A stretch of DNA of 36,196 bases, taken from positions 1 through 36,196 of the forward strand of contig NZ_JPMY01000025.1 of NCBI RefSeq assembly GCF_000761545.1, read 5' to 3'. Source of the DNA: Pseudomonas sp. ML96. Lineage in GTDB: Bacteria > Pseudomonadota > Gammaproteobacteria > Pseudomonadales > Pseudomonadaceae. The notes under the pieces were generated by a model. The model made no database searches. It had not been told where the DNA came from and was given only the letters and a program-made list of their open reading frames with translations. A program made the translations under genes and the position numbers. Positions 17,270 to 24,995 of this stretch are shown here, in pieces (the stretch's first letter is position 1; every line of letters begins with the position of its first letter).

Positions 17270-17855
17270 GGTCAGCGCGCTCCTGCGCAGTCAACGCGTC
17301 GCCAGCCTGGCTCTGCGGCATCTTCAGGACGGTGCGGTCGCCCTGGGTCTCGATCAGTTCGATGCGCTCGACCAGCGCGCCGCCGTCGATGCGGATGGCG
17401 CTGAAGATCTGTTTGAGCAGCAGCGAATGCGGGGTGAGTTCGAGCTGCCAGGCGTTGTGTTCGCCGCTGAGCTTGAGCGCGAAATCACGCTCCAGGCCCG
17501 AGCGGTCGCCTTTGAGCACGGCGAGGAACAGGCGGCTCTGCTGGGCGGCCACATCTTGGCCCGGTTGCTGTTGCCAGCCTGCGGCGGTGCGGCGGGCAAT
17601 GCCGGCGTCGTCGATGCGGTAGTCCTGCTTCAGCGGCTTCTGCAGCAGCCAGAGCAGGCCGTGCTCGCGGGACAGGATGAACTGGCCCTGGCTGGTCAGC
17701 GGCGTGGGCAGGGCGCGCAGGTGCTTCTCCTGCACGAAGGGTCCGCGCACCACCGCAGGCTTGGCCAGTTGGGCGCTGAGCTCGGCCAAGTCGAAGGCGT
17801 GGGCTGCCGGCATCAGTGCCAGCAGCAACAGGCCGAGGCAGGCGCGCAGTTTCAC
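17259..17855 (-). CDS. LolA-like periplasmic carrier (ApeL position)
   Basis: This 198-residue protein has a clear signal peptide (residues 1-20, cleavage after AHA) and then the LolA-like start: a GPFVQEKHLRALPTPLTSQGQF strand pair, GLLWLLQKPLKQDYRID, and an amphipathic half-barrel pattern. True LolA carries lipoproteins to the outer membrane; the copies in aryl polyene and flexirubin clusters probably ferry the lipid-linked pigment across the periplasm. The gene overlaps the thioesterase stop by 4 bases (ATGA) and the MMPL start by 11 bases, so carrier and exporter are made together. Confidence 0.88.
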   Translation of the reverse strand: MKLRACLGLLLLALMPAAHAFDLAELSAQLAKPAVVRGPFVQEKHLRALPTPLTSQGQFILSREHGLLWLLQKPLKQDYRIDDAGIARRTAAGWQQQPGQDVAAQQSRLFLAVLKGDRSGLERDFALKLSGEHNAWQLELTPHSLLLKQIFSAIRIDGGALVERIELIETQGDRTVLKMPQSQAGDALTAQERADLVH

Positions 17856-18277
17856 CCGACGACCTTGGCGACGGCGTCGGTGAACACTTTGGGCGAGGCC
17901 AGCAGCATCTCCCGAGTCGCTATCTCCACCGCCACCTGCACGCTACTGCCGCGGGTCATGCGTTCGCCCGTCGCCACGTCGGTGATCAGGTAGTTGATCT
18001 TCAGGCGGTTCTCCCACTCGACCAGGTCGGCGCGCACCTTGATCCGTTGGCCGAACTGGGCGCCGCGGATATAGCGCAGCTGCAGGTCGATCACCGGCCA
18101 GGCGTAGCCGGCGTCGCGCATCTGCCGGTAGTTGTGGCCGAGCTTGTCGAGCAGGGCGCAGCGCGCCTCCTCGAAGTATTTGACGTAGTGGCCGTGCCAG
18201 ACCACTTCCATCATGTCGACGTCGAAGAACGGGACGAGGATTTCAACGTCCGCCTGCAGCACGCCCTCTTTACGCAT
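17852..18277 (-). CDS. apeK: Acyl thioesterase ApeK (4HBT/YbgC-like hotdog)
   Basis: This 141-residue single hotdog thioesterase is of the 4-hydroxybenzoyl-CoA/YbgC type. The active-site region FFDVDMMEVVWHGHYVKYFEEAR at residues 17-39 matches the family pattern, with Asp21 at the catalytic position. In aryl polyene clusters ApeK is the stand-alone thioesterase, probably for release or proofreading of ACP-bound chains. The ATG overlaps the ammonia-lyase gene by 8 bases and the stop overlaps the LolA-like gene by 4. Substrate chain length cannot be told from sequence. Confidence 0.92.
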   Translation of the reverse strand: MRKEGVLQADVEILVPFFDVDMMEVVWHGHYVKYFEEARCALLDKLGHNYRQMRDAGYAWPVIDLQLRYIRGAQFGQRIKVRADLVEWENRLKINYLITDVATGERMTRGSSVQVAVEIATREMLLASPKVFTDAVAKVVG

Positions 18278-19811
18278 ACAGCCCCCAGTGGCGGCTGCGG
18301 ATACGCACCAGGCACAGGCGCAGCTCGCCTTCCAGGGCGCGATCCTCGATTACTGGCGGGAAGTCCGTGGTCAGCTGCTCGCGCATGGCGGCCAGCGGCG
18401 CGGGGATGTCGGTCTTGCCGGCGCGCTCGCGCAGCCACACGCCCTGGTTGGCGGCCAGCAGGGTGGCGGCGGCGACCTGCTCGGTCAGCTCCAGGCTGCG
18501 CAGGGCATCGCGTGCGGCGATGGTGCCCATGCTCACCTTGTCCTGGTTGTGGCACTCGGTGGAGCGCGAGAACACGCTGGCCGGCATGGTGTTTTTCAGT
18601 GCTTCGGCAGTCCAGGCGCTGGTGCCGATCTGCACGGCCTTGAAGCCGTGGTTGATCATCGCGGTTTCCGCCGGGGCGCCGGACAGGTTGCTCGGCAGGC
18701 CGTGGTTGTAGCGGGTGTCGACCAGCAGGGCGAGCTGGCGGTCGAGCAGGTCGGCGACGTTGCCGACCAGGTTCTTCAGGCTGTCCATGGCGAAGGCGAT
18801 GTGCCCGCCGTAGAAGTGGCCGCCGTGCAGGGTGCGCTCGGTCTCGGCGTCGAACAGCGGGTTGTCGTTGGCGCTGTTCAGTTCGATCTCGATGAACTGA
18901 CGGAGCAGGCCCAGGCTGTCGGCCAGCACGCCGAGCACGTGCGGCGCGCAGCGCAGCGAGTAGCGGTCCTGCAGGCGGTGCAGCGGCGGCAGCGGCTCGG
19001 CCACGGCCAGATCCTCGCGCAGCCAGGCGGCGACCTGGGTCTGCCCCGGGTGCGGCTTGGCGGCGAACAGGCGCTCGTCGAAGTGTTCCGGGTTGCCTTC
19101 CAGCGCCACCACGTTGAGCGCGGTGATGCGGGTGGCCAGCTGTAGCAGGTAGTCGGCGCGCGAATAGGCCAGGCAGGCCAGGGCGGTCATCACCGCGGTG
19201 CCGTTCATCAGCGCCAGCGCTTCTTTCGGGCGCAGGGTCAGCGGCGTCCAGCCGAGTTCCTTGTGCACGTCCGCAGCGCTGCGACGCTCGCCCTGGTACA
19301 TCACTTCGCGCTCACCACTGAGGGTGGCGGCCACGTAGGACAGCGGGGTCAGGTCGCCGCTGGCGCCGACCGAGCCCTCTTCCGGGATCAGCGGCAGCAC
19401 ATCGTGTTCGAGGAAGGCCTGCAGGCGCTCCAGCAGCTCCACGCGCACCCCGGAAACGCCGTGGCACAGTGACTGCAGGCGCGCGGCCAGCACGGCGCGG
19501 GTGCTGGCCTCGTCGAGCAGCTTGCCCAGGCCGCAGCCGTGGAAGGTGAACAGGTGCTTGGGCAGCGCCTCGACCTGGTGCAGCGGCACGGCCACCACGC
19601 AGGAATCGCCGTAGCCGGTGGTCACGCCGTAGATCACGCCTTCCTTGTCCAGCAGGGTGTCGAGGAAGCGCGCGCCCTTGGCGATCTTCTCGCGGTAGGC
19701 GGCATCGTTCTGCAACTGGGCACGGGCGCTGCGCTGGGACAGGGCGACCACCTGCTCGATGGTCAGCTGCTGTTCGCCGAAGGTCACGTGGTCAAGCGGG
19801 AAGGTCGTCAT
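18270..19811 (-). CDS. Aromatic amino acid/histidine ammonia-lyase of the ape cluster
   Basis: This 513-residue lyase has the autocatalytic MIO cofactor triad Ala150-Ser151-Gly152 in GSVGASGDLTPLSY and the catalytic tyrosine Tyr61 in YGVTTGYG. The selectivity pair aligned to Ser-His in histidine lyase, His-Leu in bacterial tyrosine lyase and Phe-Leu in plant phenylalanine lyase is Phe90-His91 (LFTFHGCGLG). In this operon it most likely converts tyrosine or phenylalanine to coumarate or cinnamate, which ApeH would load as the starter. There are no hut genes beside it, so a histidine-degradation role is unlikely. It overlaps the acyltransferase gene by 20 bases and the thioesterase gene by 8. 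Confidence 0.9.
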   Translation of the reverse strand: MTTFPLDHVTFGEQQLTIEQVVALSQRSARAQLQNDAAYREKIAKGARFLDTLLDKEGVIYGVTTGYGDSCVVAVPLHQVEALPKHLFTFHGCGLGKLLDEASTRAVLAARLQSLCHGVSGVRVELLERLQAFLEHDVLPLIPEEGSVGASGDLTPLSYVAATLSGEREVMYQGERRSAADVHKELGWTPLTLRPKEALALMNGTAVMTALACLAYSRADYLLQLATRITALNVVALEGNPEHFDERLFAAKPHPGQTQVAAWLREDLAVAEPLPPLHRLQDRYSLRCAPHVLGVLADSLGLLRQFIEIELNSANDNPLFDAETERTLHGGHFYGGHIAFAMDSLKNLVGNVADLLDRQLALLVDTRYNHGLPSNLSGAPAETAMINHGFKAVQIGTSAWTAEALKNTMPASVFSRSTECHNQDKVSMGTIAARDALRSLELTEQVAAATLLAANQGVWLRERAGKTDIPAPLAAMREQLTTDFPPVIEDRALEGELRLCLVRIRSRHWGLYA

Positions 19812-20736
19812 TGGCGTTCCAGAACGGGTAGAAGTTGAACCATTGCCGCGGAGCGTTCAGGCAGCGTTCGCCAAGACGCTCGGCATAGCGTTGTACCCAG
19901 CCGCGGATTACCTCGTCGCGTTCCTTGCGCGTCCACTGCACGCGTTCGGCAAAGCGTTCGAGGATCACCTGGTAGCGGCCATCGATCTTCAGGCAGCTCA
20001 TCAGGTTGACCGGGCATTGCAGGAGTCCTGCCAGCAGCCAGGGCCCTTGCGGGAAAGCGGCCGAATGGCCGAGGAAATTCACGCTGACGTTGCGCCCGCC
20101 ATGCAGCGGCACGCGGTCGCCGGCGATTGCCAGCCACTCGCCGCGCTCCAGGCGCTCCGACAATTGCAGCATGATCGCCGCGTCCAGTTCGCTGACCTGG
20201 ATCAGGCGCAGGTGGCTGGCGCCGGCCTCGCCGAGTAGGCGGTTGAACTGTTCGGCGTGCTTGGTGTGCACCAGCACGTTCATTTGCACCTTCTCGCCCA
20301 GCTCGGCCAGGGCGCGGCACACCTCGAGGTTGCCCAGGTGGGCGCCGACCAGCATCTGCCCGCGCGGCTCGCTGTGCAGGCGCTGGCGGATGCCGTCGGG
20401 GTCGACCAGGGTGATCTGCTCCAGGCCGAGGCGGCCGTTCCACACGTCGAGCTTGTCCAGCAAGGCGTCGGCGAAGGCCATGAACTGGGCGAATACCGAG
20501 CCGAAGCGCGGCGCCAGTTCGCTGCGCCCGCTCCAGCTGGCCAGGTTGTGCTGGTACTGGCGAATGCTGCGCCGCGCCTGACGGCCGAAGGCGAAGAAGT
20601 ACAGGACGATGGCGTACAGCACGGGCGTCAGCGCGCGGCGGCCGAGCAGGCGCACGGCGCCGGCGGTGAGTTTCATCAGCAGGAAGTGGCCGCGCTCGCG
20701 CTGGCCGGCCCAGTGTTCGGCCTTCTGCCCGTTCAT
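19792..20736 (-). CDS. LpxL/HtrB-like acyltransferase (C-terminal half of ApeJ elsewhere)
   Basis: This 314-residue membrane-associated acyltransferase is of the lipid A lauroyl/myristoyl transferase family. One hydrophobic segment lies at about residues 34-50, followed by the catalytic HX4E motif with His133 and Glu138 (GAHLGNLE) and then the GDRVPLHGGRNVSVNFLG block typical of LpxL. In several aryl polyene clusters this domain is fused to a family 2 glycosyltransferase; here the two are separate genes that overlap by 4 bases (ATGA). It probably acylates the glycan or lipid carrier that anchors the pigment in the outer membrane. The open frame extends 50 codons upstream, but that region belongs to the glycosyltransferase gene. 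Confidence 0.9.
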   Translation of the reverse strand: MNGQKAEHWAGQRERGHFLLMKLTAGAVRLLGRRALTPVLYAIVLYFFAFGRQARRSIRQYQHNLASWSGRSELAPRFGSVFAQFMAFADALLDKLDVWNGRLGLEQITLVDPDGIRQRLHSEPRGQMLVGAHLGNLEVCRALAELGEKVQMNVLVHTKHAEQFNRLLGEAGASHLRLIQVSELDAAIMLQLSERLERGEWLAIAGDRVPLHGGRNVSVNFLGHSAAFPQGPWLLAGLLQCPVNLMSCLKIDGRYQVILERFAERVQWTRKERDEVIRGWVQRYAERLGERCLNAPRQWFNFYPFWNANDDLPA

Positions 20737-21467
20737 CCGCGCCACCTGCGCCAGAGGATCAGCGGCGCGCGCAGCAACATGCCGAAGAACAGCTTGGCGT
20801 GCATCTTCGAGATCAGCGCGTTGTCGTGAAAAAGCCGGAAATGCGACAGGCCATCCAGCGGGTAATGCACCTTGGTCGGCAGCCACTGCATCGGCTGGTT
20901 ACGCCAGGCCAGGCGTACGAGGATCTCCGGATCGAAGTCCATGCGCTTGCCCAGGTTGCTGGCATCGAGCAGTGCCACCGTGGCCGGCAGCGGGTAGACG
21001 CGGAAGCCGCACATGGCATCGCGGATCGACAGCGACAGGCTGTTGATCCACACCCACACATGGGTCAGGTAGCGCGCATAGAGGCGGCTCTTCGGCACAC
21101 TGGCGTCGTACTGCGGGTAGCCGCAGACCAGCGCCTGCGGATGCTCGCGGGAGGTGCCGAGGAAGGTGGCGATATCGGCCAGGTCGTGCTGGCCGTCGGC
21201 GTCCACCTGCAGGGCGTGGGTAAAGCCCAGACGCTGCGCCTCGCGCAAACCGGCCATGACCGCGCCGCCCTTGCCCTGGTTGAGCGGCAGGCGCACGAGA
21301 TAAGTGTTGTCCTGGGTGGCCAGCTGATCCATCACTGCCGCGCAGCTCGGGCTGGAGGCATCGTCGACCAGCACGCAGGGCAGGCCGGCTTCGTGCAATG
21401 CGGCGACCACCACGGGCAGGGCGTGCTCGTGGTTGTACACCGGGATCACCGCGCAGGGCTTATGCAC
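20733..21467 (-). CDS. Family 2 glycosyltransferase (N-terminal half of ApeJ elsewhere)
   Basis: This 244-residue GT-A fold transferase starts directly with the nucleotide-sugar-binding strand AVIPVYNHEHALP, continues with LVDDASSP, and has the metal-binding DADGQHD at residues 89-95. The acceptor side holds CGYPQYD and MCGFRVYPL, close to dolichol-phosphate mannosyltransferase-like enzymes. It likely adds the sugar link between polyene and lipid anchor. The GTG start at 21467 overlaps the ligase-dehydratase stop by 8 bases. An in-frame ATG 16 codons upstream is possible but adds a sequence unlike the family. The gene directly precedes, and overlaps, the LpxL-like acyltransferase. Confidence 0.88.
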   Translation of the reverse strand: MHKPCAVIPVYNHEHALPVVVAALHEAGLPCVLVDDASSPSCAAVMDQLATQDNTYLVRLPLNQGKGGAVMAGLREAQRLGFTHALQVDADGQHDLADIATFLGTSREHPQALVCGYPQYDASVPKSRLYARYLTHVWVWINSLSLSIRDAMCGFRVYPLPATVALLDASNLGKRMDFDPEILVRLAWRNQPMQWLPTKVHYPLDGLSHFRLFHDNALISKMHAKLFFGMLLRAPLILWRRWRG

Positions 21468-23124
21468 TGGCCGCCCCCAGCAGGATGCGCCCGGACGAGC
21501 AGGGCGCCTCGCCATTGCGGTAGGCGAAGTACAGCTTGCCGCGTTCGGCGTCGAAACGCAGGGTCAGCTGGATGCGGTCGCCGGGGCGTACCAGTTGTTG
21601 GAACTTGAGCACTTCCATGCCGCAGAAGCGCGGTGGCAGTTCTTCGATCAGGCCGCGCGCCAGTTGCTGGGCCCAGTCGATCTGTACCACGCCGGGCAGT
21701 ACCGGGGTCTGCGGGAAGTGGCCGGTGAAGTGGGCCAAATCCGGCGGTACGTCCAGCTCCAGCTGCCATTCGCCGTCGACCAGCTCGGCCCGGCGCGGTT
21801 CGACGCGGGTCGGCCGTGGCGCGGCGACCAGTTCATCGACCGTGCTCTGCGCCAGCTTGCCCTGGCTGCTGTAGGGCAGCTCCAGCAGCAGGCGCCAGCG
21901 GCGTGGCAGGGCGATGGCCTCGCAGTGGCCGGCCAGGTGCTTGCGCAGGGTCTCGGTGACGGTCTTGCGGCCCTGGTTGCGCAGGGCGTGCAGGCCGGCC
22001 GGGCTCAGCGCCAGCAGGGCGCCGAGGAAGGCGCGGCCTTCCTGGATCACCCCGAGGCGGGCGTCGGCGACCCACTCGTGCTGGCTCAGCGCCTGCTCCA
22101 GCATGGGCAGAGAGATGCGTTTTTCTTCCAGCTTGACGATGCGGTCCAGGCGCCCACGCAGGGCGAAGCGGCCATCGGCCTGCAGCTCGGCGGCGTCGGC
22201 GCTCTGCTCGACATGCCCGGCCGGCAGGTAGGGCGAGGCGATGCGCAGGGCGCCCTCGTCGTTCAGGGAAAGCTCCACACCGGGGAACGGCTGCCACAGC
22301 TCGCCGCCCTGGCGCCAGGCGATGCCGCCGGTCTCGGAGCTGCCGTAGATCTCGCTCGGCTGCTGGCCGAGCTGGCTGCCCAGCTCGCTGGAGACTTCCG
22401 CCGGCAGCGCGCCGCCGGAGGAGAACACCCGGCGCACCGCGCCCAGGGCATTCCAGTCGAGGTTGTCGCCCATGCGCTTCAACAAGGCGGGGCTGGCGAC
22501 CCAGGCGAAGGCCGGTTGGCCCAGGCTCTCGCGCTGCAGGTCTTCGGGGAACGGCAGGGCACGGCGCCAGAACGGGCGGCCGGCGCACAGCGGCCACAGC
22601 ACGCGGAACAGCAGGCCGTAGATGTGCTGGGCGGCGACGCTGCCGAGGATGGTCGCGCCGGCCAGGTCCTGGCCCCACAGCTGCTCCAGGGCATCGACCT
22701 CGTTGGCCAGCTGGCGCAGGGACTTGTCGATCAGCTTGGGCTCGCCGCTGGAGCCGGAGGTGCACAGGGTCAGGCGGCAGGCGTCGAGATCGAGAGTGGC
22801 GGGGGACAGGGCTTCGCCATCCAGGCCGTCGAGTGAATCCAGCCACAGATCGGCCTGCTCAGCGAGGCGCTGGCGGCTCTGCGTCTGGGCATCGGCCGGC
22901 AGCAGCACGGCAACGCCGGCGCGCCAGGCGCCGAGCAGAGCGATGGCCAGCTCGCCGGCATCCTCCAGATACAGCGCCACGCGCTGCACGCCGCGCGCCT
23001 GCAGGGCGCCGGCCAGGCGCAGGGCGCGCTGTTGCAGCTGGGCGTGGTCGAGCGCCGGCTCCAGCGCCACGGCACGGCCGGCCAGGGGTTGCAGCAGATG
23101 ATCGGCAAGCGGCAGCCAGCTCAT
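21460..23124 (-). CDS. apeH: Acyl-ACP ligase fused to dehydratase (ApeH-ApeI fusion)
   Basis: This 554-residue bifunctional protein joins two functions that I recall as separate in E. coli. Residues 1-430 form an ANL-family adenylating ligase, with the ATP-binding [12 protein letters not shown] at 119-130, YGSSET at 260-265, a [15 protein letters not shown] hinge at 324-338, and the catalytic Lys423 in SSQGKLAQ. Residues 446-554 form a hotdog dehydratase of the ApeI type, marked by [18 protein letters not shown] from about 468. The ligase half should activate the aryl starter acid and load it on ApeE or ApeF. The dehydratase half should dehydrate hydroxyacyl-ACPs with ApeP. The ATG at 23124 has an AAGGAG site and overlaps the preceding stop as ATGA. 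Confidence 0.93.
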   Translation of the reverse strand: MSWLPLADHLLQPLAGRAVALEPALDHAQLQQRALRLAGALQARGVQRVALYLEDAGELAIALLGAWRAGVAVLLPADAQTQSRQRLAEQADLWLDSLDGLDGEALSPATLDLDACRLTLCTSGSSGEPKLIDKSLRQLANEVDALEQLWGQDLAGATILGSVAAQHIYGLLFRVLWPLCAGRPFWRRALPFPEDLQRESLGQPAFAWVASPALLKRMGDNLDWNALGAVRRVFSSGGALPAEVSSELGSQLGQQPSEIYGSSETGGIAWRQGGELWQPFPGVELSLNDEGALRIASPYLPAGHVEQSADAAELQADGRFALRGRLDRIVKLEEKRISLPMLEQALSQHEWVADARLGVIQEGRAFLGALLALSPAGLHALRNQGRKTVTETLRKHLAGHCEAIALPRRWRLLLELPYSSQGKLAQSTVDELVAAPRPTRVEPRRAELVDGEWQLELDVPPDLAHFTGHFPQTPVLPGVVQIDWAQQLARGLIEELPPRFCGMEVLKFQQLVRPGDRIQLTLRFDAERGKLYFAYRNGEAPCSSGRILLGAASA

Positions 23125-23666
23125 CCATGTCTCCTTACTTGCTGGCGGATCAACCACTCAGCGGCGAACAACAGGCCCATCAGGGCATAGGCGATCAGCC
23201 CGGTGTACAGCATCCACCAGCTCAGCGGCGCCCACAGGGTCAGGGCGCTGATTAGCAGGGCGTTGGCTAGGAAGAAGCCGGCCCAGACCAGCGTGACCTT
23301 GCGCGTGTAGCGCACCGCGTGCTCCGGCAGCTCCGGTTCGCGCAGGCGCGCCAGGCGCTCGATCACGGGCGGGCCGAACTTCAGCGACAGGCCGAACAGC
23401 GCCAGCAGCATCAGGTTGAGCAGCACCGGGTACCAGCGCAGCAGCGCCGGCTCGCCGGCCAGGCCGAGCAGGGCGCAGAAGGCCAGAGCGGCGCCGGCCA
23501 TCCACAGGCCACCAGGCTTGTTGCGCTGGGTCAGGACGCGCGCCAGCCACAGGCCGCCGAGCAGGGCAGCGAACAGGCGTGGCGACAGGTGCTCCATGCC
23601 GTAGTACACGGCAAAGGGGTAGAGCAGGCCGGCCACCACCAGCAGCAGGCCAAGCAGACGAGCCAT
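23121..23666 (-). CDS. COG4648-type inner-membrane protein (ApeG position)
   Basis: This 181-residue protein has about six hydrophobic helices and a cytoplasmic charged segment, KFGPPVIERLARLREPELPEHAVRYTRKV, in the middle. It looks like the uncharacterised COG4648 membrane proteins found in aryl polyene clusters between the ACP genes and the ligase gene. No catalytic motif is visible. It may anchor the soluble synthase to the membrane or take part in export. It starts 3 bases after the ACP stop and overlaps the ligase start as ATGA. Confidence 0.82.
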   Translation of the reverse strand: MARLLGLLLVVAGLLYPFAVYYGMEHLSPRLFAALLGGLWLARVLTQRNKPGGLWMAGAALAFCALLGLAGEPALLRWYPVLLNLMLLALFGLSLKFGPPVIERLARLREPELPEHAVRYTRKVTLVWAGFFLANALLISALTLWAPLSWWMLYTGLIAYALMGLLFAAEWLIRQQVRRHG

Positions 23667-23669
23667 GCG

Positions 23670-23933
23670 TCAGCCGGCGGTCGTTTCGGCGTTGACCACC
23701 TGGTAGACGGCCTCGACCACGTCGCCGACGGTACGCACGGCCTTGAACTCCTCGGCGGCGATCTTCTTGCCGGTCTGGCGCTTGATGTGGTCGATCAGGT
23801 CGACGGCGTCGATGCTGTCGATTTCCAGGTCTTCGTACAGGTTGGCTTCGAGGGTGACGCGCTCGGCGTCCAGCTCGAACAGCTCGACCAGGGCTTCCTG
23901 CAGGGTGGCGAAAATCTCTTCACGGCTTTTCAT
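23670..23933 (-). CDS. apeF: Acyl carrier protein ApeF
   Basis: This 87-residue acidic ACP has the phosphopantetheine attachment site at Ser40 in EIDSIDAVDLID. Four-helix ACP spacing is evident, with LYEDLEI before and KIAAEEF after the serine. It is one of two ACPs encoded in tandem, 11 bases apart, as apeE and apeF are in other aryl polyene clusters. The DSID rather than DSVD motif distinguishes it from its partner and may reflect separate roles in starter loading and chain elongation. Confidence 0.93.
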   Translation of the reverse strand: MKSREEIFATLQEALVELFELDAERVTLEANLYEDLEIDSIDAVDLIDHIKRQTGKKIAAEEFKAVRTVGDVVEAVYQVVNAETTAG

Positions 23934-23944
23934 GTCAAACGTCC

Positions 23945-24205
23945 TCAGGCGGCCTGTTTCGAGGCGACGAAAGCGGCCAGGCTGGCGACGTTGGCGAAGT
24001 GCTGGCGGGTGTCCTTGGCTTCGGCGTCGATCTTGATGCCAAAGCGCTTCTGGATGGCCAGGCCGAGCTCCAGGGCGTCCACCGAGTCGAGGCCCAGGCC
24101 TTCACCGAACAGGGTCAGGTCGGCGGCGATGTCTTCGGCGGCCATGTCTTCCAGGCCCAGGGCCTCGATGATCAGGTTCTTGATCTCAGTTTGCAGATCG
24201 CTCAT
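23945..24205 (-). CDS. apeE: Acyl carrier protein ApeE
   Basis: This 86-residue ACP has Ser41 in GLGLDSVDALELG as the phosphopantetheine site. The N-terminal helix (LQTEIKNLIIEALGLEDM) and the C-terminal NVASLAAFV helix are standard. Its start overlaps the PlsC-type acyltransferase gene by 20 bases. It precedes the second ACP gene. By gene order it corresponds to ApeE. Assignment of starter or elongation duty to one of the two ACPs cannot be made from sequence. Confidence 0.93.
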   Translation of the reverse strand: MSDLQTEIKNLIIEALGLEDMAAEDIAADLTLFGEGLGLDSVDALELGLAIQKRFGIKIDAEAKDTRQHFANVASLAAFVASKQAA

Positions 24206-24995
24206 CTGTTGCGAGCTCCTTCATGAAGTGTTGGTGCAGATGGTCATTGAGCTTGCGCGAGGCAATCGGCAGCGGAGCCTGCTCGGTGAATTGCCGCGGG
24301 TCGATATCCTCCCCGACTCGCAGGCGAAAATGGAAACGACGCGACGGAATGCTGTACCAGGGCTCGGCCTTGGTCAGGGTGGTGGGCGTCACGCTGATCA
24401 CCACCGGGGTGACGATGCTGGCGCCGCGCACCGCAATGGCCGCCGCACCACGATGAAATTCCGGAACCTGCCCCGGCGTGGTGCGCGTGCCCTCGGGGAA
24501 CACGATCAGGGTCTGGCCCTGCTCCAGCGCGCCGGCGGCCTCTTCGAGCATGTCCATGCTGCCGCTGTTGCTGATGTAGCCGGAGGCGCGGATCGGCCCG
24601 CGCATGCACGGGTTGTCCCACAGGCTCTGCTTGACCACGCAGTTGGCGTCGCGGATGAAGGCGATCAGCACCACCACGTCGATCAGCGAGGGGTGGTTGG
24701 CGATCACCATCTGACCCGGCCGGCCGAGACGTTCGGCGCCCTCGACCTCGTAGGTCAGCACGCCGGTGCGGAACATGAACTGGACGAACCAGTAGAAGGT
24801 GCGGCTGACCACGGCGCGGGCGCGGGTGCGGCGGGCCAGGGCGTCGCCGGGCAGCAGGGAGAGCAGGGGGAAGACGACGATTCGCAGCAGCACGCCGCCG
24901 ATGCCGAACAGCGAGAAGCTCAGCGCGGTGGCGATCAGGCGCCACCAGTACGGGGCGCTGTAGGCGCTCAGGCCTTGCTGCGTGACCAGTTCCAT
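24186..24995 (-). CDS. PlsC-type 1-acylglycerol-phosphate acyltransferase (ApeD position)
   Basis: This 269-residue membrane-bound acyltransferase has the HX4D motif at His101-Asp106 (NHPSLID), the acceptor-binding FPEGTRT at 166-172, and the VTPVVIS strand near residue 200. Hydrophobic segments at about residues 18-50 place it in the inner membrane. In aryl polyene clusters such enzymes are thought to help build or transfer the lipid anchor. The true start at 24995 overlaps the ApeC gene by 28 bases. The frame is open nearly 300 codons further upstream, but that arginine/proline-rich sequence is an out-of-frame reading of apeC and intergenic DNA. Confidence 0.9.
   Translation of the reverse strand: MELVTQQGLSAYSAPYWWRLIATALSFSLFGIGGVLLRIVVFPLLSLLPGDALARRTRARAVVSRTFYWFVQFMFRTGVLTYEVEGAERLGRPGQMVIANHPSLIDVVVLIAFIRDANCVVKQSLWDNPCMRGPIRASGYISNSGSMDMLEEAAGALEQGQTLIVFPEGTRTTPGQVPEFHRGAAAIAVRGASIVTPVVISVTPTTLTKAEPWYSIPSRRFHFRLRVGEDIDPRQFTEQAPLPIASRKLNDHLHQHFMKELATDERSAN

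Noticed and set aside
18270..19811. hutH of histidine degradation
   Set aside because: No hutU, hutI, hutG or hutC is nearby, the gene overlaps pigment genes on both sides, and the Ser-His pair of histidine lyases is replaced by Phe-His.
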